Shown here: piece by piece, positions 9,169-18,760 of the stretch
Layout of the letters: each line of letters begins with the position of its first letter
Position numbering within the stretch: position 1 is the stretch's first letter
Origin: Pseudomonas sp. SORT22
Lineage (GTDB): Bacteria; Pseudomonadota; Gammaproteobacteria; Pseudomonadales; Pseudomonadaceae
Direction: 5' to 3'
Length of the DNA: 64,000 nt
NCBI RefSeq assembly: GCF_018417635.1
Contig: NZ_CP071007.1
Coordinates: 2,604,501-2,668,500 of the forward strand
Made by a program: the position numbers and the translations under genes
Notes under the pieces: generated by a model
Told to the model about the DNA's origin: nothing
What the model saw: only the letters and a program-made list of their open reading frames with translations
The model's database searches: none

Positions 9169-10275
9169 CTTACTAACCGTATCGCTGATGGTGGGACGTT
9201 TCCAATAATCAAAATCTCTTGAGATGCGTTTGCGTATCTCTTTGCAGTGGTTCCCTTTAGGGGGGAGCAGTTATCCGGATAAATCGATGGACTTTCCTGG
9301 TATTTTTGACAAATCTATCCGGGCGATCCTTTGCGATGAGTTTCCATAGGTAGCCCTATTGGAAATTGCTGATTCCAGTGATCTCGAGGCGGAAATATAT
9401 TGTGTTTTAATTTTCGAACCATGTAAAACGTGGCCTTCCATTTCGTAGTTTGCATTTGGGTCCTTCGCGGAGAGTCCGCTTGCGATACTTTCGTCGTCGC
9501 GTAGAACTCGATATGCGAAGCCTTCATTGCACGAACAGCATGGTGAGTGATTGGCCGCTGAGGGTTTGGAATCCTTGCTTCTTCTCGCTAAGCCTAGTGC
9601 GTCAGTCCACTGAGTCGGATTCGGCGCATAAGCAAATACATTCAACCCACCCGCAAACCCGATCGGATCCTTCCCAACAAACCGCCCGACCCCCGGATCA
9701 TAGTACCGATACCGGTTGTAATGCAGCCCTGTCTCGACATCGAAGTACTGCCCCTGAAAGCGCAACGGATTGTGGATGCCCGCGCGTTTGGCGGTGTCGC
9801 TGCGTTTCTCCTGTGCCGCGCCCCAGGCCTTGTAGGTGCCGCTCCAGGCCACTTCGCCCTGTTCGTCGGTAAGCTCCATGGGCGTGCCCAGGTGGTCGCA
9901 CTGGTACCAGGCAAACGCATCGAAGGGCGCTGGCGCGGGGTTGTGCTGCCAGACGGGATCACGCTCGATGTCATAGGGGAAGTCGTAGACAGGCTCGAGC
10001 AGCAACTTGATGGAGCGGTGCTCCACCGCTTGAGCAACGGGCACGAAGGTGCCGGGCTCGTACACGTAGTGGGTCAGGCGGGCGCCAAGGTCATGGGTGC
10101 GGTTCTCGAAGGCCAGGGTGTCGCCATCCCAGCCGTAGAGGGTGTTGCCACAACCGTACTGCTGATCGAGCTTGCGCTGCTCGTTCTGGTTCCATGCGGG
10201 ACCGGCCTCGCGGCGGTGCTGGTACTTGGCGCGGTTGCTGGCCGGGTCGAAGGCCAAGTATTCAAGCGGTAGCCC
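9165..10275 (-). pseudogene. Orphan Rhs C-terminal tip with ART-like toxin, frameshifted
   Basis: This fragment lacks the Rhs N-terminus. It starts inside the repeat region (FDPASN joined to RAKYQ, about 250 bases deleted relative to the full rhs) and continues through the Rhs core (DPIGFAGGLNVFAYAPNP, then DALGLA where the intact gene has DPLGLA). The tip has YRVLRDDE, HVLHGSKIKTQYISAS and RIDLSKIPGKSID, resembling the R and S-x-S elements of ADP-ribosyltransferase-like toxins. The frame stops at 9271 (DLSG). In the +1 frame it continues with YPDNCSPLKG and ASQEILIIGNVPP and ends at 9165, overlapping the immunity start. Removing one A/T in the run at 9281-9283 joins them. No credible start codon exists, so it is an orphan tip. 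Confidence 0.8.
9616..10234. repeat. Rhs core repeat copy 1
   Basis: This 619-base block encodes the end of the Rhs core and is nearly identical to 11782-12400 at an offset of 2166 bases. Identity ends at the start of the variable toxin tip on one side and at the internal deletion joint on the other. Such blocks allow homologous swapping of toxin tips. Confidence 0.85.
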
Positions 10276-10614
10276 TTACTCCCTGGCTGCACTCACAGTG
10301 ATACGACCTGCTTGTAACACCTCGATGCGGATAACCGTTTCATCGCCGCGGGAGGGCATTGACTCCTGGATGATGACGCCGTCAATGCAGGCGGTGCGCA
10401 TGCGGTGGCGCAGGGCCCTGCCTTGAGGGTCGAAGAACAGCTCGCTGGCGAGGGTTTCAACCTGTTCAACCAGAGTGCGGGTGCGTTCGTCCGTGGCGCA
10501 GAAGAACAGCACGCCGCTCCAGTGGTCATCGTCGTCCGGGTTGTGGACGTTGTGCTCGACAAGCTGTTGCAGGGCTTGCTTCAGCTCGGCAATTCGGGTT
10601 TTCAGTTGGCCCAT
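10276..10614 (-). CDS. Small Rhs/PAAR-linked protein of unknown function
   Basis: A 112-residue protein. The N-terminal half is a charged helix (TRIAELKQALQQLVEHNVHN), followed by DDDDHWSGVLFFCATDERTRTLVEQVE and a C-terminal part with MRTACIDGVI and ETVIRIEVLQAG. The ATG at 10614 follows GGAGG; an in-frame GTG at 10671 exists only in this copy, so I reject it. It sits between PAAR and the rhs tip, where adaptor or chaperone proteins that help load Rhs toxins are often found, so a loading role is plausible but unproven. A truncated copy is at 8411. Confidence 0.65.
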   Translation of the reverse strand: MGQLKTRIAELKQALQQLVEHNVHNPDDDDHWSGVLFFCATDERTRTLVEQVETLASELFFDPQGRALRHRMRTACIDGVIIQESMPSRGDETVIRIEVLQAGRITVSAARE

Positions 10615-10877
10615 GGCCTCATCCTCCGTTGACGCTGAGGTGTGGTCGCAATCCGTGCGAACAAAGTGCACTTTAGTTTCGGGTTATCGATGCACGCTGC
10701 CGTGAGAGGCGCTGGCAATCAGGCTGGCGCCACAGGCGGTTTTCATGCCGTCGAGCGCGACCGGGATACCGTTGACGCTGTAGGTGCTGCTGCCTTCTAT
10801 GATGGGAAAGATGCCTTTGCAGAGCGGGCAGGAGACTAGGTTGCCTTTGCCGGCTATTGGTTTGCCGTTGAGGTCCG
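10430..10877. repeat. Cassette repeat copy 2 (PAAR plus small protein)
   Basis: Second copy of the block at 8227-8675. Here the small gene is intact beyond the repeat edge at 10430, so this copy looks ancestral and the other is the damaged one. Confidence 0.8.
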
Positions 10878-10947
10878 TACGAGGGATGGAATTACTCACA
10901 GTACCGCCGTGGTCTGTCGAGTCGTTGAGGCGAACAATTGCTCTCAT
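10684..10947 (-). CDS. PAAR-domain spike protein (copy 2)
   Basis: An 87-residue PAAR protein (start MRAIVRLNDSTDHGG; GGAG before the ATG at 10947). The body is almost identical to the PAAR protein at 8744-8481, with the same cysteine and histidine positions. The frame is open upstream to 11061, but that extension overlaps the immunity gene and lacks a ribosome site. It would provide the tip on which the downstream small protein and an Rhs tip are mounted. Confidence 0.85.
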   Translation of the reverse strand: MRAIVRLNDSTDHGGTVSNSIPRTDLNGKPIAGKGNLVSCPLCKGIFPIIEGSSTYSVNGIPVALDGMKTACGASLIASASHGSVHR

Positions 10948-11014
10948 GTTGTCTCCAGCATCGCGTGTAACTATGTCGCTATTTTTCGGGTGCCCTCTGT
11001 TGGGGGCATGAATA

Positions 11015-11368
11015 CTATAGGATGTGAATGTTTTCAATTTGTATTTGTATGCCATCCCCATTTCTTAATGTAACGGTGACCTCTAACGTGAGATCTGATT
11101 CTCCTTCTTCCTCAGTCCAGAGTGGTAGTTGAATTGACCAGGCTTCTTTGTTGCTGCAGTTAATTTTTATGGCGTCAATACTTGAGTTGAGCTCTTCGGA
11201 TGTTGGTGTGGTTAATTTTTGTCCATAATCATCTATCGCTCTGCGCATTTCGTCGGCAGTCAATCCGCCTTTTGATGTAAGACTCTCAATTTTCTGATAC
11301 TGGCCGTTTGTGAGCAAGGTAATGATGCTAAGCAATTCTTTGGACGCTTCGTGTGGGAGAACTCTCAT
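11015..11368 (-). CDS. Immunity protein of the full-length Rhs toxin (DUF7668-like)
   Basis: A 117-residue cytosolic protein whose ATG overlaps the rhs stop (ATGA, 11368-11365). It is AT-rich like the toxin tip. The sequence (VLPHEASKELLSIITLL near the N-terminus, later LPLWTEEEGESDLTLEV) resembles what I recall as DUF7668, a family seen next to polymorphic toxins; that family name is from memory. Location directly after the variable tip is the main evidence for immunity. Confidence 0.7.
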   Translation of the reverse strand: MRVLPHEASKELLSIITLLTNGQYQKIESLTSKGGLTADEMRRAIDDYGQKLTTPTSEELNSSIDAIKINCSNKEAWSIQLPLWTEEEGESDLTLEVTVTLRNGDGIQIQIENIHIL

Positions 11369-14300
11369 CGTTGTGATCCTCGTCTGTTTTTTACAGTGCG
11401 TGTTGGAGTTGATTTGTTAACTCCAATAGACTCGAAGTATTGATCAGCTCTGTGAATGTTGGCTCTAGCATCAACTTGCGATACTCCTGCTTGTCTCATG
11501 GCCTTGTAGCCGATTCTTCTTTCTGCGCCGTAAGTTCCTCCGCCTGCTTGTCGTTGGACTTGCGTGGCGGCGTAGTGAGGTGTACCAATTCTATTGGATG
11601 GGCCTTGCAATTGAAGGCCGGGGGCTTCGTTCGTGTTGTAATTTGGCAGCTCTCTTACGGCAGCATCTTGGATAATGTGATGCGCGTCCTTTTTCTCGGC
11701 CGCTCTCAAAGCACCTACTGAGCCTTCCGGGAACTCGCATGGGCACTTCTTCGCCAACCCCAGCGGGTCAACCCACTCAACCGGATTCGGCGCATAAGCA
11801 AATACATTCAACCCACCCGCAAACCCGATCGGATCCTTCCCAACAAACCGCCCGACCCCCGGATCATAGTACCGATACCGGTTGTAATGCAGCCCTGTCT
11901 CGACATCGAAGTACTGCCCCTGAAAGCGCAACGGATTGTGGATGCCCGCGCGCTTGGCGGTGTCGCTGCGTTTCTCCTGTGCCGCGCCCCAGGCCTTGTA
12001 GGTGCCGCTCCAGGCCACTTCGCCCTGTTCGTCGGTAAGCTCCATGGGCGTGCCCAGGTGGTCGCACTGGTACCAGGCAAACGCATCGAAGGGCGCTGGC
12101 GCGGGGTTGTGCTGCCAGACGGGATCCCGCTCGATGTCGTAGGGGAAGTCGTAGACAGGCTCGAGCAGCAACTTGATGGAGCGGTGTTCCACCGCTTGAG
12201 CAACGGGCACGAAGGTGCCGGGCTCGTACACGTAGTGGGTCAGGCGGGCGCCAAGGTCATGGGTGCGGTTTTCGAAGGCCAGGGTGTCGCCATCCCAGCC
12301 GTAGAGGGTGTTGCCGCAGCCGTACTGCTGATCGAGCTTGCGCTGTTCGTTCTGGTTCCATGCGGGACCGGCCTCGCGGCGGTTCTGGTACTTGGCGCGG
12401 GAGCGCTTGCACAGGCGCCGGCCGAGGGCGTCATAGGCATAGTAGACAGTCAGCCGATCATCCTCGTAGTGCGTCAAGCGGTCGTAGAGGTCCCAGCTGA
12501 AGGTGGCTTTCTTGCCGTTCTCGATGCGCTCCTTGAGGTTGCCGCGTTCGTCGTAGAGGTAGTGCTTGCCACAGTAGTCGCGCAGCAGGTTGTCGAGCAG
12601 TTTGCTGCGCGGGTAGCCGTTGTGCTCCTGGGGTGCCTGCGGGTCGAGGAGGTTGCTGGCCGGGTCGAAGGCGAAATGTTCGCTATTTGCCAAACTGCCT
12701 GCTTCGAGCAGGCGGCCAACAGGATCGTAGCGGTAGTTGATGGCGCCACGGCGCAGGTCCTGGATGTTGGTGAGCTGACCGGCAACGTCGTAACGGTAGT
12801 TGCGCACTGACAAGCGGCTTGACTCACCGCGTCGAGCGACGGTCTGTTCCTGCAAGTGACCGTTCGGTGTCCAGCTCTGGCGTTGTTGCAGGCCGTTGCC
12901 TTGCTCGCGGCCAATCTCTCGGTGCAGGTCGTCACGCTGATAATTCAGCAGTTCCCGATCGTCCAGCTTCAGCGCCAGCAGGTGGCCGCTGCCATAGGTC
13001 AACCAACTGACCCGATGGCCATCGGGACGGACCGTGGCAACCCGCTGGTTCAGCGCGTCATACTCGTGCCGCCAGATGGCAACATGGGGCTTTTTCAGGT
13101 AACGCAGGTACTGGTGTTCGCGCGTGTTGTTGCCAGCGCTATCGTAGAACCATTGCAGCTTGCAGGCGTCGTTCTCGGCGAGCAGCAGATTGCCGTTACC
13201 GTCGTAGGCGAACGTTTCGGTTTGCCATTGCTGCGCCGTCCTCTGGCCTGCCTGGCGCATTAGCAGTCGGCCCAGGGGGTCGTATTCGAAACAGGTGACG
13301 CGATCGCCATCAAGGCGGCGGGTAGGCTGGTTGCTGCCGTTGTCGTAGAGGTAGTGGGTGGTTTGCTGGTCGAAACCGGTTTCCTTCAGCAGGCGGCCAA
13401 CCGGGTCGTACTTGAAGGTAGCCGTGCTGTTGTTCTCGTTGCGCAGCTCGACAAGCTGGCCAAGCCGGTCCCAGCGGTAGTTGAGGATGCTGCCATCGGC
13501 GTTCCGGCGTTGCTGGATCAGCCCCGCTTCGTTGTATTGCCAGACGGTGCGGCGCTGCAGGGCGTCGATGTGGTCGAGAAGACGGCCTTCGGCATCGCGC
13601 TCGAAACGCTCCTCGGTCTTGTCCGGGTGAACAATACGGCTGAGCTGACCTGCCTGGTAATGGTAGCTGGTGACCATGCCCGCGGCGTCGGTGACTTGGG
13701 ACAGTTGCCCCAGCGCGTTGTATCGCCATTGGCTGGTTTTGCCGGAACAGTCGGTGTAGCGGATCAGCTGGCCGTCGGCGTTGTAGGCGAGTTTTTTCTC
13801 TGCGCCGTTGGCGTCGATGATGGCAACGGGCAGGTTGTCGCTGTTGTATCTGTACTGGGTCTTGTGCTCCAGCGGATCGAGGGTTTCGATGATGTTGCCA
13901 CGCGGGTCGTAGTCGTACTTCCACAGCCCGCCCTCGGCATCGCGGGTCTTGAAGCGCAGGTCCTGGTCGTCGTAGGCATGGTGGACGCTGGTGCCGTCGG
14001 GGCGGGTGTGCTGGACCAGGTTGCCGCGCTCATCGTAGGCGTAGCTGTCGACACTGCCGTCGGTGTGGATGTGCTGGGTGAGGTTCTTGGCGTCGTCGCG
14101 ATAGAACCACTCCTCGTTGCTATCGGGATGGATGATGCGGTAGGTGTAGCCGAGGACATCGTAGTAATACAGCGTCTCTTGACCGTTGGCGTCGAGCAGG
14201 CGTGTCAGGCGGATGTCCGGGTCCCAGCTCAGGCGGGTGTCCTGGCTGCCATCGTCGGCCCATTCTCGAACCGCTTTGGCATCCGGCCCGTTGCCTTGCC

Positions 14301-15969
14301 ATTGCAGGTTCATGCCGCGACCGGTGCGGTCGGTGTAGCGGGTTAGCAGATGGTGCTGGTAGTCATAGTTCCATTGAGCATCGTGCTCGTCGCGGGCGGC
14401 GCGCAGGTCACCCTGGTGGTCGAACTCATAACGTGCCAACTGTCGAAGCGCTTGGCCGTCATGCATGAGCCAAAGTGCCTTGATTCGGCCCTGGTCGTCG
14501 ATCTGGGTATGGATGTGCTGGTGCGGGGTGTCGTTCTGGTAGGTGAGCAAATCCGAGAGCACGCTGTGTTCAGCGTGTTGGTGCTCGTAGTGCAAGGCAA
14601 TGCGGGCACCGCCGCGCAGGCTGATGGCTGTCAGGCGGAACTGATTGCTTACCCGTTCGTAGTGCTCCTGGCTGTCATGCCCCCGCAGCAGTACCAATCT
14701 GTTTTTGCTGGTGCGCGCAATGACCAGGTTTTCAATCGGGTCGAGATGGTGATGGTGAACGTCGGGAAGCGGGTAGTGGTGGCTACGCCCATCGGTCGCA
14801 TGGTAGGTGAGTTGATCTTCGCTCAGATCCAAGCGGCTGGAGAACGGCGTGATCCAGCGGGCACCGAACGGGTTGTTGTCAAAGGCTGAGAGTGAGGAAC
14901 GGTAAGTCCTGTTCCACACCAGGGGGAAGGTGCCGGGAAGCTCGAAGTCGGTATGGACAATTGTTTCGCTGCCCATGGCGAAGCTGATGCTGCACTGGGT
15001 GCCAGCTTTGCTTCCCTGCTTTTGGCAGTTACCGTCAGCACGGGCAGAGCGCTGGGCCGGACTGGCTTGAGTGCCATTTTGCGGCTGTGGCCTTCTGGCT
15101 TCGTTGGTTCTGCCAGGCGCCATATTCGCCTGGCGTGGGGCATTCTTGCGTCGCTGCAAGGCACTGGAAAGCGCCCTGATGATGCTAAGAAGGCTGTCCG
15201 GATTGGTTTCACTGCCTGTCTGGATGATCTTGTCGCTGGCGATATTGCCAATCTGCTCGATGCTCGCCGCAACGGGCTCAAGGGTTTTCTGCAACTGTTG
15301 CTTTTGTCTGTCGCCTAAGCCGATATCGTCTTTTCCAAAGCCGAATCCGGTGCGTCTCTTGAAGGCATCGGCCGCTTCAACTACCAGGCTGATTCCGGGA
15401 AAGAGCACGGTCAGTGCCACGTCCTGTACAACGCCGCTTGCCACCGAGCGGATGAGGTCAGCAAGGAATTTACAAACCTCGATGACCTTTTGTGCAAAGG
15501 CCTTGAGGATGCTGTGCAGGGTGGCTTCAACCTCCTTGACGAATGCCTCGAGATCGCCGGGGCAGACATCGGCCAGCGCGCTTTCTATGGTAGTCAGCAG
15601 CGCCTGGCTGATGTCGCCTTTGGTGGTTGTGAGGGTCTTCAGTGAAGGGCGCATGACCGCTCGGGCTGCTCCGACTCCAGGAAGCGGAACCAGGCCGAAC
15701 AGGTTGATCCCCAGGCCGACCCAATTGTAGAGATCGGCCCTGTAGGTGGCGTCGCCCTGGGCCAGCTCAATGATGTCGCCGATCGCATCGGCCGCAGCGA
15801 AGATCGAGCCCGCGACGGGTAGCAGTTCACCGACAGTAATAACAGTGCGCCAGTTGACGGCATCACCGGTGAGCCCGGTCAGCCACTGCGCCAGTTTGTC
15901 GGTGCCAGCCCTTACATCCTCTTCGGTAAAAGTATTCTTGGGCGCGACCGCACCTTCACATCGAGCCAT
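11365..15969 (-). CDS. Rhs-repeat T6SS effector with AHH-like nuclease tip
   Basis: A 1534-residue polymorphic toxin. The N-terminal 100 residues contain hydrophobic helices (LLPVAGSIFAAADAIGD, GINLFGLVPLPGVG) typical of Pseudomonas T6SS Rhs proteins. A DUF6531-like domain lies near 330-400, followed by many YD/RHS repeats (about 450-1150) that form a shell around the toxin. The core ends with RYYDPGVGRFVGKDPIGFAG and DPLGLA near 1406, the autocleavage region. The remaining 128 residues are the toxin: DAHHIIQDAAVRELP and PHYAATQ suggest an HNH/Endo VII nuclease of the AHH type. It starts 14 bases inside the end of vgrG and is followed by an overlapping immunity gene. GC drops at the tip, a sign of cassette exchange. 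Confidence 0.92.
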   Translation of the reverse strand: MARCEGAVAPKNTFTEEDVRAGTDKLAQWLTGLTGDAVNWRTVITVGELLPVAGSIFAAADAIGDIIELAQGDATYRADLYNWVGLGINLFGLVPLPGVGAARAVMRPSLKTLTTTKGDISQALLTTIESALADVCPGDLEAFVKEVEATLHSILKAFAQKVIEVCKFLADLIRSVASGVVQDVALTVLFPGISLVVEAADAFKRRTGFGFGKDDIGLGDRQKQQLQKTLEPVAASIEQIGNIASDKIIQTGSETNPDSLLSIIRALSSALQRRKNAPRQANMAPGRTNEARRPQPQNGTQASPAQRSARADGNCQKQGSKAGTQCSISFAMGSETIVHTDFELPGTFPLVWNRTYRSSLSAFDNNPFGARWITPFSSRLDLSEDQLTYHATDGRSHHYPLPDVHHHHLDPIENLVIARTSKNRLVLLRGHDSQEHYERVSNQFRLTAISLRGGARIALHYEHQHAEHSVLSDLLTYQNDTPHQHIHTQIDDQGRIKALWLMHDGQALRQLARYEFDHQGDLRAARDEHDAQWNYDYQHHLLTRYTDRTGRGMNLQWQGNGPDAKAVREWADDGSQDTRLSWDPDIRLTRLLDANGQETLYYYDVLGYTYRIIHPDSNEEWFYRDDAKNLTQHIHTDGSVDSYAYDERGNLVQHTRPDGTSVHHAYDDQDLRFKTRDAEGGLWKYDYDPRGNIIETLDPLEHKTQYRYNSDNLPVAIIDANGAEKKLAYNADGQLIRYTDCSGKTSQWRYNALGQLSQVTDAAGMVTSYHYQAGQLSRIVHPDKTEERFERDAEGRLLDHIDALQRRTVWQYNEAGLIQQRRNADGSILNYRWDRLGQLVELRNENNSTATFKYDPVGRLLKETGFDQQTTHYLYDNGSNQPTRRLDGDRVTCFEYDPLGRLLMRQAGQRTAQQWQTETFAYDGNGNLLLAENDACKLQWFYDSAGNNTREHQYLRYLKKPHVAIWRHEYDALNQRVATVRPDGHRVSWLTYGSGHLLALKLDDRELLNYQRDDLHREIGREQGNGLQQRQSWTPNGHLQEQTVARRGESSRLSVRNYRYDVAGQLTNIQDLRRGAINYRYDPVGRLLEAGSLANSEHFAFDPASNLLDPQAPQEHNGYPRSKLLDNLLRDYCGKHYLYDERGNLKERIENGKKATFSWDLYDRLTHYEDDRLTVYYAYDALGRRLCKRSRAKYQNRREAGPAWNQNEQRKLDQQYGCGNTLYGWDGDTLAFENRTHDLGARLTHYVYEPGTFVPVAQAVEHRSIKLLLEPVYDFPYDIERDPVWQHNPAPAPFDAFAWYQCDHLGTPMELTDEQGEVAWSGTYKAWGAAQEKRSDTAKRAGIHNPLRFQGQYFDVETGLHYNRYRYYDPGVGRFVGKDPIGFAGGLNVFAYAPNPVEWVDPLGLAKKCPCEFPEGSVGALRAAEKKDAHHIIQDAAVRELPNYNTNEAPGLQLQGPSNRIGTPHYAATQVQRQAGGGTYGAERRIGYKAMRQAGVSQVDARANIHRADQYFESIGVNKSTPTRTVKNRRGSQR
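11782..12400. repeat. Rhs core repeat copy 2
   Basis: Part of the intact rhs gene that is nearly identical to 9616-10234. The two copies flank a 2.2-kb segment that holds toxin tip, immunity, PAAR and small-protein genes. Confidence 0.85.
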
Positions 15970-18673
15970 TCGGGCCGCCTCCGTTACTGGTTCGATTTGC
16001 GGGAATAGCGGGAAGGGAGAGGGGCAGTCCTTTATCAGCGGACTCCATTGCGAAGAGGCGGTCCAGCGTCTGCTGGATGACCTGCGACGGCCGCAAGGTA
16101 GTCATGGCGCCGGGTGTCGCTGCTGATCGTGCTGCTTGCTCTGCAAATGGCGCTGCCGAGGCGGCGCGAGTCTTGTCTGTGCCGAACAGCACCTTGACCG
16201 GTCCTGGCGCCAGGCCTGCCACCGCCGCAAAGCCGTTGTCATCCAGCGTGCCCTTGAAAACCTGCCCGAGTGCATCCTCGACCTGATACTCCGAGCCCTT
16301 GAACGCAAAACCATTGGCGTAGTGCTGGAACAGCTCAAGATTGCCTTTGCCGGCTTTTGGCCCTTCAGGAAAGGCCGCCGCCTGGCTCTTTGCGCCTTTG
16401 TAGAGAAAGTCTGTGGCGTGGGTTGTGTACACGCCGCTGGTGGCGTGGCTGATGCCGCCGGCGTTGTAGGTGGTGCTGCTGCCCGCCGCCTGGATCACCA
16501 GCTCCTCCTTGGCGCTGAGGATGATGCGTTCGGCGCTGACGGTGACCTTGAGTTTGGCCAGCAGGTTGATGCTGTCTTTCAAGGCGCGGATGTCGATATC
16601 GCCGGAGGCTGCGACCAGGCGCCAGCCGAGGCTTTGCACGAAGGTGCGCAGGCCTCGGCTGACACTGATCAGCAGGCGCTTGCCGACGGCCAGGCTGGTG
16701 TGCCCGCCACTGCTCAGGCCCAGGTGTTCGCCGCTGGCCAGGTGGGTGGATTGCGGCGTGCTGCTGGCGATCCCGGCCGGGCTGTCGAGGACCAGGAAGG
16801 GTTCACTGAACTCGGGGTATTGATTGGCATTGGGGTTGCCGGTACCGCGGCCGCGTATGCCGTCGTGCTGGGCCTGAAGCGCATCGGCGACTTCGTCCTG
16901 GTCGCCGCTTTCCTGGGCCAGGTGGTCGCGGGCTTCGCTGGCGAAAGTGGCGTGGTATTGCTGGGCGGTCTTCAGGCGTTCGGCGGTTTGCGGCAGGTCG
17001 GTGTGGTGGGAGGCGGCGCGGGCGCGCAGTTCGCTGGTCAGCAGCAGGCCGCCGCCGGCACGCACCACGCCGTGGGCGTCGGTGCGCAGTTCGAAGCCTT
17101 CACCCCGGGGCTGCCCGCCACCGGGCCGGGGATGGGTCAGGTAGCCCAGGTTCAAGGCACTGGCGGCGTGATCGCTCATCAAGGTGGCGCTGATCTGCCC
17201 GCTGGTGTCGTCCAGGCGCAGTTCGTTGTGGCGCTGGCCGTGGTGCTCTTTGCTGCGCAGCGGGCTCAGTGCCTTGAACTCGGGCAAGCGGTACGGTGGG
17301 CGGTTGATCGCGTGATAGCTGCGGCCCATGATCATTGGCTGGTCCGGATCGCCGTGGAGAAAGCCCACCACCACTTCCTGGCCGATCCGCGGCAGGGCCA
17401 CATGCCCCCAGCCCGCCCCGGCCCAGGTCTGGGCGACGCGCACCCAGCACGAGCTGCGATCGTCTTCGCAGCCTTCGCGGTCCCAGGGAAACTGCACGCG
17501 CACGCGGCCATGCTCGTCGCAGTAGATTTCCTCTTTGGCCGGGCCGACCACCATGGCGATCTGCGGCCCTTCGATGCATGGCTTGGGGCGCGCCGGGGCA
17601 TGCCATTCAACGGTATCGGGGATCAAGGTGGCGGTCAGGCTGTACCAGGTGCCGTGTTCGCTTTCGGCAGACTCTTCTTCCAGGGCGGTGTGCTGGCGGC
17701 CTTGGTGCTTGATCTGGATTGGTCGCCAGCCGCTGTTGAGGTCTTCGCGCGGATGGCCACTGAGGGTGAAGGCCTTGCCCGGCAGCAGACGCGCATCGTC
17801 GCCTTCGACCTCGGCGGTGCGCGCATCACCGCGCAGGGCCTTGAGGCGGGTCTGGGTGAAGGGTTTGCCGGCGTCGTCGTGCTTGTAGCGACCGGGGTAG
17901 TCGTAGCGCTCGTAGTCGACGGTCTGGCTGCCCATCTCGGCGGCCAGCACGTTTTGCTCCAGGTTGTAGCGCGGATGGCTGAAGGTGTAGTCACGCTGGG
18001 TCTGGCAGCTGGTCCGTACCTGTTCGCGGTAGGTGAACTGGCGCAGGGACGGTTGCCAGGCTTCGCCCCCCGGATTGGCCTCATACAGTACCGGCCCGCC
18101 CTCGATGGCGCCGAAGGTCGCGATATGGTCGGCCTGGATCAGCCGATGGCCGGCTTCGCTGTGCTCGAAGCTCGACAGCAAGCCTTCCTCGGCCGCCAGG
18201 CGCAGGTAGAAGTCCAGGTCCAGTTCGCCCGCCTGCACGCAGTACTCGCGGGGCAGGTGGGTTTCGCTCAGGTGCTGGCTGGCCTGGCCCCATTGACGCT
18301 CCTTGCACAGTTGCTCAAGGATCTGCGGCACGCTGCGTTTCTGGAAGATGCGCCAGTCGGAGCGCAGTTGCGCGCGCGCCAGCTGCGGTTCGATCTCGGC
18401 GCGGTAGCGGGTGCGGCGAAAGCCGGTCTGGCCCTGTTCGAAACGACTGATCAGGCCATGCACATGGCGAACGGCCTGGTTGCCCTGCCAGAGGGTCAGA
18501 GCCGCAGGCTGGTCGAGCAGGGTGGCAAAGTCGGCGTCGGCGGTTGCACTGACCAGCTCGATGGTCAAACGATAGAGTTGGGAAATACCCTCGTTCAGTT
18601 CAAAAGACACCACATCAAAGTCAATGTCAGCCGTCGAGCTGAAGGTAAAACGCACATCGCGCTGGCCGGGCAT
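15956..18673 (-). CDS. vgrG: VgrG spike protein (TssI) with DUF2345 domain
   Basis: A 905-residue T6SS spike. Residues 1-500 are the gp27/gp5-like body (FRRTRYRAEIEPQLARA, EYCVQAGELDLDFYLRLAAEEGL, HGRVRVQFPWDREG, CWVRVAQTWAGAGWG, IGQEVVVGFLHGDPDQP). A DUF2345 domain follows (FLVLDSPAGIASSTP, LKVTVSAERIILSAKEELVIQA). A C-terminal extension (LGQVFKGTLDDNGFAAVAGLAPG) looks like a transthyretin-type beta domain used for effector docking. It is directly upstream of, and overlaps, the rhs gene, so this VgrG probably carries that Rhs protein. It lies outside the main T6SS cluster, next to an orphan tssF. Confidence 0.95.
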   Translation of the reverse strand: MPGQRDVRFTFSSTADIDFDVVSFELNEGISQLYRLTIELVSATADADFATLLDQPAALTLWQGNQAVRHVHGLISRFEQGQTGFRRTRYRAEIEPQLARAQLRSDWRIFQKRSVPQILEQLCKERQWGQASQHLSETHLPREYCVQAGELDLDFYLRLAAEEGLLSSFEHSEAGHRLIQADHIATFGAIEGGPVLYEANPGGEAWQPSLRQFTYREQVRTSCQTQRDYTFSHPRYNLEQNVLAAEMGSQTVDYERYDYPGRYKHDDAGKPFTQTRLKALRGDARTAEVEGDDARLLPGKAFTLSGHPREDLNSGWRPIQIKHQGRQHTALEEESAESEHGTWYSLTATLIPDTVEWHAPARPKPCIEGPQIAMVVGPAKEEIYCDEHGRVRVQFPWDREGCEDDRSSCWVRVAQTWAGAGWGHVALPRIGQEVVVGFLHGDPDQPMIMGRSYHAINRPPYRLPEFKALSPLRSKEHHGQRHNELRLDDTSGQISATLMSDHAASALNLGYLTHPRPGGGQPRGEGFELRTDAHGVVRAGGGLLLTSELRARAASHHTDLPQTAERLKTAQQYHATFASEARDHLAQESGDQDEVADALQAQHDGIRGRGTGNPNANQYPEFSEPFLVLDSPAGIASSTPQSTHLASGEHLGLSSGGHTSLAVGKRLLISVSRGLRTFVQSLGWRLVAASGDIDIRALKDSINLLAKLKVTVSAERIILSAKEELVIQAAGSSTTYNAGGISHATSGVYTTHATDFLYKGAKSQAAAFPEGPKAGKGNLELFQHYANGFAFKGSEYQVEDALGQVFKGTLDDNGFAAVAGLAPGPVKVLFGTDKTRAASAAPFAEQAARSAATPGAMTTLRPSQVIQQTLDRLFAMESADKGLPLSLPAIPANRTSNGGGPNGSM

Positions 18674-18760
18674 GGCAACTCCTGCTGTTCATTGCGTCGG
18701 GCAGGTCGAATGGACGTGGATGGAACGTCCAACAAGATTTGTTCTTACAGAGGGGGGAGA

